64,000 bases of DNA, from assembly GCA_029964075.1 (NCBI GenBank), contig CM057149.1:34678900-34742899 (forward strand). Direction: 5' to 3'. The notes under the pieces were generated by a model that was not told the origin of the DNA, did no database searches, and was given only the letters and a program-made list of their open reading frames with translations. Made by a program: the position numbers and the translations under genes. Positions 11,094 to 21,326 of this stretch are shown one piece after another. How positions within the stretch are numbered: the first letter of the stretch is position 1; every line of letters starts with the position of its first letter. The stretch is from Patiria pectinifera (taxonomy: Eukaryota; Echinodermata; Asteroidea; Valvatida; Asterinidae).

Positions 11094-11449
11094 AAAAAGT
11101 CTCCGGTTTCTGGTATGGAGCTTGGCCCAAACGTGGTGCGGCGACATGGCTTTTTTTTTTAATTGTTTTTTTTTCTTCAAATGTCGGCTGATGACTGCCA
11201 ATGATGCCCGACTAAACTTAGTGCAAATATATGGGAGTCCACAGAGGCCACATAAATCTTATTCTCGATCATAACCCCTTCTAAAAACACGTTAAAATTG
11301 TGCAGCAGCAGAATTCCAGTCAAACCAGTGAGTTTGGCGCTTTTGAAACATCATCTTGTATTGAAAAAAAAACTTTTTCATTTTGCCGACGCGCATGGCT
11401 ACGGCGACGCGCGCGCATACCAGAAACCGGAGACCTTTTTTTTTTGGCC
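11094..11449. mobile_element. 356-bp PIF/Harbinger-like MITE, copy 1
   Basis: The ends GGCCAAAAAAAAAAAGTCTC and the matching complement GGTCTCC/TTTTTGGCC at the right are flanked by TTA at 11,091-11,093 and 11,450-11,452. A TTA/TAA target and GG-starting termini are the Harbinger/Tourist pattern. A nearly identical copy lies inverted at 12,146-12,526. Confidence 0.75.
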
Positions 11450-11452
11450 TTA

Positions 11453-12142
11453 TTGTACATGGTGTAGCATGGCACCAATGGAACTAGACTTGATGGCAAG
11501 TCGTTAGACTAAAGTGGTTTATGTCCGTCTTCAGCGCCAGAATCCGCATACCATGCCACCGCCGTTCACGCAACGTGAGCGCTACAACCAGTCATGCAAA
11601 AGTCATGTGTACATGTACATTACATGTACGATGTACACATACACGTACACCGCGCGGCATGGTCAGTACGTGTAATGCAGTACACGCATGGGATCGCACA
11701 CGCATGGGTCGAAAATGTACGTGGCGTCCCCGCTACTACGACAGCATGCGGTATGTCGTACCCCCGGCAGAGAGCTTGGCAGTCGCGCGCCGGACGCGAT
11801 TAAAACCACTCATTACAGACTTGATTTCAAGTCTACAATGGAACCGGAAGTTAACGCAACTTGAGTGTTTATCCAATGGGCGCTCGTAATCAGTGGTGCG
11901 TGCGCGTGTATGACGAAGTCACTTACGAACCGGATAGCGTATGATGAGAACGACACGAAAAACGTATTCGTACTCCGTCATGTCCGATGTAAGGCCAAAA
12001 AAAGAAAGAAAAAAAGTCGGTCTCTGGTCAGCGCGCGCGTGTGCGCGCGTCCCCTCTCCAGTATCTTTGGCGTTATCAAGGTCATGACTCTGCAAGGTTT
12101 GAAACGGCCGTTAAGACTGATTCATTACTCTTTTATTCCAGT
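11453..12142. other. Spacer between two inverted MITEs, no gene seen
   Basis: Rich in ACATGTAC, CGCG and CGCATGGG words. Near 11,992 a third, broken end of the same MITE family appears (AAGGCCAAAAAAAG and GTCGGTCTCTGGTCAGCG). The open frame at 11,521-11,889 has no recognisable domain. Confidence 0.4.
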
Positions 12143-12145
12143 TTA

Positions 12146-12526
12146 GGCCAAAAAAAAAAGTCTCCGGTTTCTGGTATGCGCGCGCGTCGCCGTAGCCATG
12201 CGCGTCGGCAAAATGAAAAAGTTTTTTTTTTCAATACAAGATGATGTTTCAAAAGCGCCAAACTCACTGGTTTGACTGGAATTCTGCTGCTGCACAATTT
12301 TAACGTGTTTTTAGAAGGGGTTATGATCGAGAATAAGATTTATGTGGCCTCTGTGGACTCCCATATATTTGCACTAAGTTTAGTCGGGCACCATTGGCAG
12401 TCATCAGCCGACATTTGAAGCCAAAAAAAAAAAAAAAACAGGTAAAAAAAAAAAAAAAAGCCGCGTCGCCGCACCACTTTTGGGGCAAGCTCCATACCAG
12501 AAACCGGAGACTTTTTTTTTTTGGCC
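12146..12526. mobile_element. 381-bp PIF/Harbinger-like MITE, copy 2 (inverted)
   Basis: Reverse-complement copy of 11,094-11,449 with the same GGCCAAAA termini, flanked by TTA at 12,143-12,145 and 12,527-12,529. It differs by longer A runs near 12,422-12,460. Together the two copies make a 1.4-kb inverted repeat. Confidence 0.75.
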
Positions 12527-12893
12527 TTAGAGATGTTATTTTATTTTTTGAAAAGCGTAATAATGTTGGAAATTCTGTAAAACTTCCCGTCACTTGCTCA
12601 GGCTCCGTTTCGAATCGATCACGAACGGTCGAATTGCATGCGACGCTCAAAATTTTGTCCACATGGTCCGCAATGAAACAGAAATCACATCTAGTATGGA
12701 ACGTGTGCATTTCTATGGGAAGTTTTCGGATAGCATTTCCGCATATTGTCTAACTACGGTTTTGAACAGCTGCAGCCAGATGCTTTATACATAGGTCATA
12801 GGCCATTTCCTTCACAAGATTCTGTGAAGCTCATCAGAGTATCCCAGCTTCCTGTTTGCAGGGCGGGGGGTACGAGCGAACGCGATCATACCC

Positions 12894-13055
12894 ATGGGGA
12901 ACGAGGTTGACTAGAGACGTTCGCACGTTGCTATCAGTGCGCAGGCTAGGCGTAAGGTACGTCACAAATCAACCAACCTCGTTCCCCATTAGTACGATCC
13001 ACTGATCTCTATAGAGATCAGTGGTACGCAACCTCGTACCCAGGGTGTCGAGCAG
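12894..13055. repeat. Cluster of short inverted repeats, probable transposon ends
   Basis: GGGGAACGAGGTTG (12,897) pairs with CAACCTCGTTCCCC (about 12,976). CCACTGATCTCTATAGAGATCAGTGG spanning 13,009-13,034 is a perfect 26-bp palindrome. CAACCTCGTACCCAGGG follows at 13,040, and GGGGACGAGGTTGAGTGG recurs at 13,532. These look like abutting ends of a DNA transposon family, but no target duplication could be fixed. Confidence 0.5.
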
Positions 13056-14291
13056 TACGCGCCCACCACTACCTGCTCTCTCACCCTGGTATTGGATCAT
13101 TTGCATGTGCAAGATTTTTGCAGACGTATGCAAATGAGGAACAGTCTGGTGCCTGGATATGCGTTACACATTAGCGTTTGTTTTTGTATGCGGTGTCTGG
13201 GGTAAAAACAGAGTCAATTCGTAGCAGCGCGAGCACGGCGTGAGTTACGAAAACACGATTTTTGAAATCAAACTGTTACGATCTTATCAAGACAACATGC
13301 AGTATCATATTTCATATTAATATGAGCAAATTGGAAAGGAAAGTAGTATTTTCGAGAAGGCGTGGACGAATGATCGCGAAAACACGTACTGCACGTTGTG
13401 AATATATAGCACCAAGTACACGATAAAAATCCATTACTAGCCAATTGCGGTATCCAATCAGGATACAGGAAGAAAGTTTCCTATCCAGGGTTTACTATTG
13501 GAAACGCGGTTGGAAATAAAGTAAGCAACTGGGGACGAGGTTGAGTGGTACGATCTTGCTGCGCCATGTTGTTTCCCATCATGCCTTGCGCGACCTTCGC
13601 GCACGCGCCCCTCGAGGCAATGTTTTTATGTGTGACCATGTACCAGCAGTGCAGTGACACACATGCGGTGAGAACCTGATACAAAAAAACGAGCGCCAAA
13701 ATGTTTCGCGCTGTTTGCATAGGCCAGCGCCCACACACAACAAAGCGCTGTGCATACGCACCCGATACGACATTGTGTGACTGCTTTTGGATCAAAATTG
13801 TTTGTAGCTGTGCAGCGTGAGAAGGGGAACTTCATCCAGGACGGTGACCAAGATCTTTTTTCACAGGTATTTTAATAGAACTTATTAGGAAGCCATTAGG
13901 AAGCGAAAACTTGTCCTATAAATATAAATTTACAGGGAAAATATTGAATTTGAAGCATGTAGGCCTAGGCCTAATGAGAATAATAAATAATAAATAAATA
14001 AATAATAAAAAATCCTGGCGACGCCCATGATTACAGGTACTTAGTAGGATGGGTTGCCCTATTATCGCGGTACTTATCACGTTTCTCGTTCGGAATAGAG
14101 ATTGCCCACTAACCTTCCTGAATTTTCCTGTCTTTTGTGCTGTAGAACTCTTCCTTTTTAAATTAATATAAAAAATCCGACGGTGGTGTGGTCTATTCCG
14201 TGTACGATGCCTGTGAAAATAGACATGCGCGGAGTGTGCGAACGGAGGTGGACTCCCTATTATCGCAGTATGTGGGAAGTGGTTTTTATAA
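13056..14291. other. No gene seen
   Basis: No splice-supported coding segment. The open frames on the minus strand at 13,481-13,835 overlap each other in several frames and have no recognisable domain. There is a short (AAAT)n-like stretch near 13,980-14,010. Confidence 0.4.
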
Positions 14292-14613
14292 GGCAGTGGA
14301 TATTTTGCCGGAGACGGCAAACCTTCAGTAAACGTTAGTTTGCCGGATATGCACTGAACATGCGCAGTTACTGTTTTTTTGTACTTAAAACATTTTCCGG
14401 TGACAAATTTTAGTCTGGCTCCATGCCAATATTATCGTTGTATTTTTGTATTAACAAGATGGGAATCAGACCATTTTATAATTTCGGACTTTATTTCCCT
14501 TTAAAAAAATCCTCCAGAGCCACAAATCTGAAAAAGAAAAAGTAATACTCTGCAATAAAATGTTTGAGACATATTAAAATAATAAAAGAAGAATATTCTT
14601 ATTTATTTGGGGA
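14292..14613. mobile_element. GGCAGTG-family DNA element, copy 3 (right half lost)
   Basis: It starts GGCAGTGGATATTTTGCC and follows the 50,571 copy closely until about 14,613, where it is cut by another repeat (14,614-14,685). The right terminal repeat and the second target copy are missing; the left flank TTTTTATAA would be the surviving duplication. Confidence 0.75.
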
Positions 14614-14685
14614 TTGGAAAATCTAGGTTTTCCAGGGGGGGCACGTGCCCCCCCTGGCCCCCCCTTGGCAACGCCACTGGTGTGA
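14614..14685 (-). mobile_element. Fragment of a GC-rich hAT-like MITE end
   Basis: On the minus strand it reads CCAGTGGCGTTGCCAAGGGG, then a G-rich/C-rich palindrome around GGCACGTGCC. The start resembles the CAGTGGCGC termini of the two complete hAT-like MITEs at 25,748 and 57,639. It is fused directly to the end of the LINE frame, so the translated tail (WRCQGGARGG) is not part of the enzyme. Confidence 0.55.
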
Positions 14686-15426
14686 AGCCCACATCTTATC
14701 CAATCTGCCCTCAAAGGACTGTGTACTAGTACTAGGAGCTGAAACCACAACTTCTGTGAGGCTATTCCATATGTCAGTACATCGATGCACAAAGGAGTAC
14801 ATTCTGACATCCAACCTTGTCCGGACCTTGTTTATTTTATACTGATGGCCTCTGGTCACACTAGAGCTTAGGGGGATGAAATTGGAGACGACGTTGTCAT
14901 ACTTTCCACTAAGTATTTTGTACATTTCTATCATATCTCCTCGTATGCGCCGATAGGCCAAGGTTGGTAGTTTGAGATGTTTTAGCCTTCCCTCGTATGA
15001 CATGTCCTTAAGACCTGGGATAAGTTTGGTTGCTCGTCGCTGTACATTCTCCATTTCAATTATGTTTCTTGTGACGTGGTGCCCAGACCTGGTTGGCATA
15101 CTCAAGATGCGGTCGTACCAGAGCTTTATACAACAACAGGAAACTATCCTCATCCAAATGGTCGTATGTTCTTCTAATTAAACCCATGATTGAGTTTGCT
15201 TTATTTATCTTTGTAGACATGTGACTTCCAAAGGATAGTTTATTGTCAATGATGACCCCAATGTCCTTATCTTCATTAACTTGCTTCAGTGGGTATCTGT
15301 TAATTTGGTCTACTTTGGTCTTTCCGATCCTCATAGTGCTACATTTATCTGGGTTAAATTTAAGCAGTGAATCCTTTGTCCATCCCACCAGGCAGTTTAT
15401 GTCATCCTGGAGTTTGTCACGATCCT
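14686..15426 (-). pseudogene. LINE reverse transcriptase fragment (C-terminal part)
   Basis: The minus strand encodes the region after the catalytic motif of a CR1/Jockey-type non-LTR reverse transcriptase. It runs from EEDRDKLQDDINCLVGWTKD through NPDKCSTMRIGK, HLEYANQVWAPR, ENVQRRATKL and YRRIRGDMIEMYKIL to FVHRCTDIWNSL. A frameshift near 15,070 breaks the frame. The upstream part of the same copy (with the FADD active site) lies at 17,371-17,655 beyond a 1,926-bp transposon. The 3' end is replaced by an unrelated MITE. Confidence 0.85.
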
Positions 15427-15435
15427 CCTCGGTTA

Positions 15436-17361
15436 TAGCCTTGACCAAGGCTATCAGCTTGTTCCCATACGAGCTTGTTCCCGCTACCGCACACAGCGCG
15501 CGCCGCGACACAACCACGAGTTGTACTATACCGTTGGCCCCAACGACCCTTGCGTGTGCTTTGTGTGCATGTACGTACGCCCCACACACACTTCCGCAAA
15601 CAGCCGTACAGTAAGTCGAGGCGGAAGATAGCCTTGACGCAACCGTGTATGCTGAATATGATAATTAGTACGCGCTATATCAAATAGTCTTCTCTCATTG
15701 GATAACGGCTGACAAAATAATGAATATTTATTAAATTGCATAATACGATCAAAGGTTTATAAACCAGACGGCCTGTGGTAACAATAATTATTGTAAAACA
15801 CCCCCTTAAAATCTTAAATAATAGTAGAATAATATTTATAAAGTTACACATAGTTTGGGTCGAAAATGAAATGAAAAGGATGAAAAATTAAACCTTCAAA
15901 ACACGGCAAACAGTACAAACCGCACGCTGGCAAAAACGATGTCACCGTGCACAGAGGCCATGTTTGGCCGGTCGTCCACTGTAGGCACCGGCCCGGCTGG
16001 CGCCATGCAGTAAGACACGCTGCACAGTCTTTCAGCAGCCAAAAAAAGCGCTCACACTATTGAGTATATCTACCGCTGACTTTTGGGGGGAAGCACTTCT
16101 ATTAAAGCAGTCAAGGGGATACGGGAAAAAATTATCTCACCTTCAGCAAACTTCTTCCGTAAGACTGATTTTAACTTGTATGAACAACTTATGTCGTATG
16201 TACGACTAATATATTGACAAGGTACGACATATGTCGACGGGGTACGACTAATATATTGACAGGGTACGACATATATATGTCGACAGGGTATGACATATCA
16301 AACATATGACATAATGTCGACAGGTGCCGGTACGACATATATGTCGTGCATATGTCGAGTCGACAGGGTACGATATATGTCGCATACGACAAAGTCGTAT
16401 ATAAGTACGACTTAATAACTCATGTGTACAAAATATGAATTTAACTTGTATGTTCGACTTGTTTGTCGATTATGTCGTATATAAATTGTGAGAACGACAT
16501 GTATCTCGTACGATGTTATACCTACGACTTACATGTCGTACGTATGTCGCAGGTACGACATACAATTTGTACGTACGCGTTAAAATATATGTCGTACGTA
16601 TGAGATGTATGTTGCACATGGTACGAATTCAGGGAGAGTTTTTTTCACCATGTACCTGACAGTTTCGTCTATTTCCATCGCAAAGTCAGTAGCTCGTTTC
16701 TTGCAGTTAATTTATACGGGTGCGACATGACTTGTATCTATACGAGTTAACCTGCATTCGATTAAATGGGTACGATTTGACCTGGGTCCTAGTTGACCTG
16801 TTCCCTACATTCGCTGTCTGCAGAATAGCACGGGCAGGTAGCGACGTGATATAATGTACGCTGTTGCACCGACAATAAATGTCGGCGAACTGTCTTTTGT
16901 CCAATTCGCAATACATTGGAAATAGTATCATTTTGAACAATTGTTCACTCATATAGCGGCATATGGAGAAATGGTTTAATATGGGATTAAACATACATGT
17001 ACGTGGTGTATACAGAAATTTGCAGGATCGTGAATATGTATGTTGCGGGTCAAAGTGTACGGGCTTTGATTGGATATCGTGTAATATATGCGCATCAGAA
17101 ATTCTCGGCCGATTTCGGTCGAAACTATAAAGAAACACATAAGGAATTCGCCATGGTTGCGTCAAGGATATCTTCCGCCTCGACTTACTGTATGGCTGTT
17201 TGCGGAAGTGTGTGTAGGGCGTACGTACATGCACACAAAGCACACGCAAGGGTCGTTGGGGCTAACGGTATAGTACAACTCGTGGTTGGGTTGCGGCACG
17301 CGCGGTGTGTTAGCAGGAACAAGCTCGTATGGCAATAAGCTGATAGCCTTGGTCAAGGCTA
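15436..17361. mobile_element. 1,926-bp transposon with 208-bp terminal inverted repeats, 9-bp duplication
   Basis: Both ends read TAGCCTTGACCAAGGCTATC inwards. The inverted repeat extends about 208 bp (15,436-15,643 and 17,154-17,361). CCTCGGTTA is duplicated at 15,427-15,435 and 17,362-17,370, and its removal rejoins the LINE reverse-transcriptase frame. Long terminal repeats with a 9-bp duplication fit a Mutator-like element. The internal open frames (for example 16,707-17,249 minus) show no transposase motif, so it appears non-autonomous. Confidence 0.9.
16187..16625. repeat. Array of TACGACATA / TATGTCGTA words
   Basis: Dozens of short, mostly palindromic words (ACGACATATGTCG, GGTACGAC, TATATGTCGACAGGGTA) are scattered irregularly in the centre of the 1,926-bp transposon. 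No fixed period. They may be an internal protein-binding array or expanded filler. Confidence 0.75.
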
Positions 17362-17370
17362 CCTCGGTTA

Positions 17371-17655
17371 AGATACAATTAAATATCTTGGTGTCGTCTG
17401 CAAATAGGTAGACTGTTGAGTCTTCTATCACACTTGGTAGAGAGTTGATATATATGACGAACAAGATTGGCCCTAAAACCAACCCCTGGGGTATTCCACT
17501 CAGGACATCGTACCATTCAGAGTATGCACCATTTACTGCGACTCGTTTCTATTACTGAGAAAGGCCTCAATCCACTTTAGAATTGCACAGGGTTTCAAGT
17601 GATGCCCAGGTATGGAAATCTTTCCGTGACACAAGTTTGATAGATCATTTATAGG
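17371..17655 (-). pseudogene. LINE reverse transcriptase fragment (palm, FADD motif)
   Basis: On the minus strand: ILKWIEAFLSNR, then after a one-base shift VNGAYSEWYDVLSGIPQG, then GPILFVIYINSLP and VYLFADDTKIFNCILTE. SGIPQG and FADD are motifs 4 and 5 of non-LTR reverse transcriptases. The frame is interrupted by the 1,926-bp transposon just after ILTE and resumes with EEDRDKL at 15,426. The copy is dead (frameshifts, insertion). Confidence 0.9.
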
Positions 17656-18380
17656 ACTTGGCCCCACTAAAATTTCATTTTAATTAAGTCAAAACACTGC
17701 TCCTACATAACCACAGCTCTTGAGTAAGTGGCTGCACTAAAACTGCATAGGCTATGCAGTTTTTCGTAGAATACATCGGCACTTCTGCACCACATCGCAC
17801 AGTATGCATGACATGCTTGCCAATTGATATATAGGCCTATGAGGAGTTGTTTACCACATTTCGCGAGATGTACCTACCATAATATAGAGGGGTGTTTAAA
17901 AAAACATGAAGTAAAATTCTTGAACAAAGTAGTTGAATATTTATAATTTTTGACTTGTTTTGACTTTTGGACTGAACATTTTTTATTTTGTTAACCGGCT
18001 CTATGTCAGCTTCCATGCTCCAAAGTTCCTTTTTTTTTCTTCAAATTTTTATATTTGGTGTATCGTACTACTACTACTAAAAAAAGTACTAGTAGTTACA
18101 AGCGCCCCAGTTTGATTACATGGTGTAATGATGAATCAGTATTTTTAAAGACCATGTATTCACCTTAAAAAGTTGCCAAAATCAATCATGGCAAAGACTT
18201 GAAAAAAAAAACCCTTATAAAGCACTTACTGCTTCTCCACATGTCAAAGACGAACTAATGTGACGTCAGTGGTACTCACTGTAACAGAATCTGACAAAGT
18301 TCCCATTTTTATTGACACTTTTGCCCTCTAATTACTTACATTTACTTGTTTATAGAGCCTAGAATTATTCTAGCCACAAT

Positions 18381-18466
18381 AAAGTAGCTTTATATGGTAG
18401 ACAAAGCAAAAAAGAACATTTTCTGCATATCAGAAAATGATCTTTTCTACCATATAAAGCTACTTT
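18381..18466. repeat. Short hairpin repeat
   Basis: AAAGTAGCTTTATATGGTAG (left) and its complement (right) enclose a 45-bp spacer that itself contains a weak stem. It is followed at about 18,498-18,566 by a run of 10-bp GTTGACGCTT units. Confidence 0.8.
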
Positions 18467-18735
18467 TAATGTTCAAAAGCATGTACAAAATTTGTTGATG
18501 CTCGTTGACGACCGTTGAGGATTGTTGACGCTTGTTGACGCTTGTTGACGCTTGTTGACGCGCTTTAGTAGGACCCTTTTTATGCATGCATGTTATTTAC
18601 TAGCATAATGTAAATGTCCATCGTCATTTCTTTAGGTCATATGACTATGAGTCTCATTGAATAATTCCTTGTGAAGACTAAATTTATCACATTATCCTTC
18701 AAATTGTTGAGATCTATCCTTATGATTATTATTAA

Positions 18736-19361
18736 GGGAATAAATGTGTGCTCCGGAGGTTTTTATCACTCTGTTTAAGACCACTTAGAGTCTGGGTGCT
18801 GATAATTACCCGAGCCGGAGGCGAGGGTAATTATCAGCACCCAGACTCGAAGTGGTCTTAAACAGAGTGATAAATACCGACAGAGCACATATTTATTCCC
18901 ATTCATAAATACCTTTTGGTAAAAAAAAATCATATAATTCGTTCAAAACATCCCGATTTTGTTCAACAAATTCACTTTATGCTTTTTGAAACATCCCTCT
19001 TGCAAAATAATGGAGTGTTCAGCTGGCAAGTAAGATGTAAACAACCCTTTTATGGAGATTGACGCGCGCGTATCATGTTCTGCGCAATGTTGCGCAGAAC
19101 GCACCTGGCGCGTTGCGTTTTGAATTTAGAACTATAAAATTCTGACTCCCTGGTAGTTTTGCGCATGCCTACGTGAGGATTGTGAACGTTCCACCAATGA
19201 AACGATAAGAGGCACTGGATTTTTAGGAGTCCACATTTTATTGTGACACTGGAAAAGTGTTTAAGACCAGCTAGCCATGTCTTTATCATCCGTTTAAGAC
19301 CGACCACGTGACGGGCTCTCGACCAATAGGAATGCGTAAACTGTCTTAGGTATTTATGAAT
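18736..19361. mobile_element. Hairpin plus dispersed repeat, copy 2
   Basis: 18,736-18,900 is an 80-bp-arm hairpin (GGGAATAAATGTGTGCTC ... GAGCACATATTTATTCCC, centre CCCGAGCCGGAGGCGAGGG). The segment 18,821-19,361 matches 6,215-6,756. The copy at 6.2 kb keeps only the right half of the hairpin. The ATTCATAAATACC/GGTATTTATGAAT inverted ends suggest a DNA-transposon origin. Confidence 0.75.
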
Positions 19362-19650
19362 GTTATTTACTTGTCAGATCTCACGGTGTTCATCTTTGGA
19401 GACAGTTCATTGTCATCATTAAAGTCGGACATGACAGAGACATCAGTACAGATCGTGTTCGCCTACATTTGGCTTTGGTAGTTGGGTGCAGCTACACTCA
19501 CGATCATTTTTTGGGCTGCATATATCCATGAAATTCCACGAGCCTCACGGAGCACAATTATCTCCCGGTTCAAAATGATGCGTTTGACATGCATTGATTG
19601 TATATGGACATAAATATGAACATTAATTTTATGTACGAGGACACATGGGA

Positions 19651-20804
19651 CATTGGAGGGGGGCGCAGGGGGCGCATGCCCCCCCGGCAAATATTTTTAA
19701 ATGTATATATCAGTGAAAAACGGATGGTGATCCGACGGGCCACACGTTTTGAGTTTGAGGAAGAACAAGCGTTCAAAAGGCGTGGCAATTTTCACGCAAC
19801 TAGCGCGGGTTATGATGGCCGCACAATACGCGGATAAAACTAAACAAACTGTAGTGGAGTCTCATTTCGCGTATTTTTTTAGCGTGTCATAAGTCCATGA
19901 GACTGCACGCGGACAACTGCTGCGTACAATGCGTATGAAGTCAAACCGTTTTCACGCTCCGGGCTTGGTGACTAAACAAAATCAAACAACGGCCACATCA
20001 GATTCTATTAAAATATTTTTCTGATACGTTTCATGCCAGTTTGTCACACTCCCCAGATATGCATCCGCTGTAATGAAATATTCAAATTCATGTCGGTTAT
20101 TGTGACCGAGCGCGGAACAATTACAAATTATGTGCATGTTCTCAACTTTAGGCTTGAATACAGAAGAAACTTCATAAGAGCAAGAGTATATAGGCCTATA
20201 TGTATTTGAAACAAATGAAACAAAATATCCCCTCGTAATTTTAAAAACTTCTGCTAAAAAAAATAAGGGGAAAGTGGCCAGGAAACGCCTCAGATTGCAC
20301 CACAGAGCATCTACGATCCAAAATTTCCCGGGGCCTTAAGCGGGCCCCGGACCCCACGCCGTAAAGGGCTTCGCGCTCGCATTAGTCCTATGCTATAATT
20401 TCACCCTAGCGGTGCCCCTACCTTTTTGTACCTTCAGCAGCGAATGGCTGAGGATCGGACTACAAGTGGTCTAAATCCCTTTCCAAAATAAAGAGTTGTG
20501 AAAAATACGGAGATGGAACATGGTTCTCAACTTTGAGTACACAACAAACTTTATAAAGAACAAAAAAATATCAAATTTAAATGGAATTTTTGATGATAAA
20601 ACGTTTTCTAAACAGTGGAAAGTGGCCAGGAATCGCTTCAGATTGCACCACAGAGCATCTAAAATCCAAATTTTTCCGGGCCCCTTAAGCGGACCCCAGA
20701 CCCCACGCCGTAAGGGCTTCGCGCTCCATGCTCGCAGGTCTTGGACCCTTCATTACAATTCTAGCCCCCCCCCCCTGGCAAATGGCAGTCTGGATCCGCC
20801 CCTG
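19651..20804. mobile_element. 1,154-bp hAT-like element, 8-bp duplication ACATGGGA
   Basis: ACATGGGA flanks it at 19,643-19,650 and 20,805-20,812. The paralogous site near 58,277 has a single copy (CACATGGGACACAACG), an unoccupied allele. The ends are CATTGGAGGGGGGCG and GGATCCGCCCCTG. An internal direct repeat of about 110 bp (AAGTGGCCAGGAA ... GGGCTTCGCGCTC) occurs at about 20,268-20,380 and 20,621-20,735. No transposase frame. Confidence 0.8.
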
Positions 20805-21260
20805 ACATGGGACAACGTTTTAGTGACATGTAGAAACACAACTCTGCGTACAGGTCGGTATGCATCATCCTCTGCTTCGTCAAATGGTAACAGGACTCAC
20901 TGCACTGTACATGTATTTGCCTTGTAGGTGTAGGCTATAGCGTACAGTACTGTACTTTTGTAGGCCATTTCACGAAACAGTCGCTGATGCATCCTGATAT
21001 GCACGCAGAGCTGTTTTTCTACATGTCACATCATCATCGTGTCCCCTGTGTCCACGTACATAGGCTACTGTCAGTGTTGGAGTCAAGTCCTCTAATTCGA
21101 TTACAGAGCACTCCAAGTACACTGTGACGAGTCCGGGTCTAAAGCACCGAGTACAGGTACATTAAGGCCAAATACGGGGCCGAGTCCTAGTACCTAAGAA
21201 ATATCTGCAAAGGATTATTATTTGCAGTATATATATTTTTATGTTTTAATTTCTTTCCAG
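20805..21260 (+). promoter_or_regulatory. Putative upstream/5' region of Ig receptor gene, copy A
   Basis: This block is closely matched by 58,277-58,741 upstream of the second Ig gene, much better than most intergenic DNA here, so it probably holds the promoter, 5' UTR exon and first intron. It ends in the acceptor TTAATTTCTTTCCAG before the leader exon. I see no clear TATA box; the transcription start is not visible. Confidence 0.5.
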
Positions 21261-21326
21261 CGGTGACACTTTCCACCATGATCCAAGCACACAAAGCAGA
21301 CGTCCTGTGGATGTTTCTACTTCTAG
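21261..21326 (+). CDS. Leader exon, copy A
   Basis: After the acceptor TTTCTTTCCAG the exon has a 17-nt UTR, then ATG at 21,278 in a good context (TTCCACCATGA) coding MIQAHKADVLWMFLLL, ending in phase 1 before GTAAATGG. The hydrophobic run continues with VIIVEV from the next exon, giving a typical signal peptide. The matching exon of copy C is at 58,742-58,801. Confidence 0.75.

Larger units (their letters stand above)
17680..19650 (+). repeat. Segmental duplication, upstream part of Ig gene copy A (with insertions)
   Basis: Blocks occur in the same order as at 57,280-58,280: TTTTTCGTAGAATACATCGG; the ACTACTACTA/AAGTACTAGTA stretch near 18,066-18,095; GATGAATCAGTATTTTTAAA; and GATGCGTTTGACATGCATTG near 19,577. 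Relative to the 57-58 kb copy, this one carries extra DNA at about 18,243-19,530, including the repeat at 18,736-19,361. No coding segment. Confidence 0.8.

Noticed and set aside
12394..12753. Overlapping frames of 119 and 129 codons on both strands
   Set aside because: They run through the A/T runs of a MITE (Lys or Phe stretches) and share no domain.
15475..15687. Short frames encoding CVHVRTPHTHF on several strands near 15.5 and 17.2 kb
   Set aside because: They are the two 208-bp terminal inverted repeats of one transposon read in different frames.
16707..17249. 180-codon minus-strand frame inside the 1,926-bp transposon
   Set aside because: It overlaps the terminal inverted repeat, is Cys/Arg-rich without a catalytic DDE pattern and has no recognisable transposase motif.
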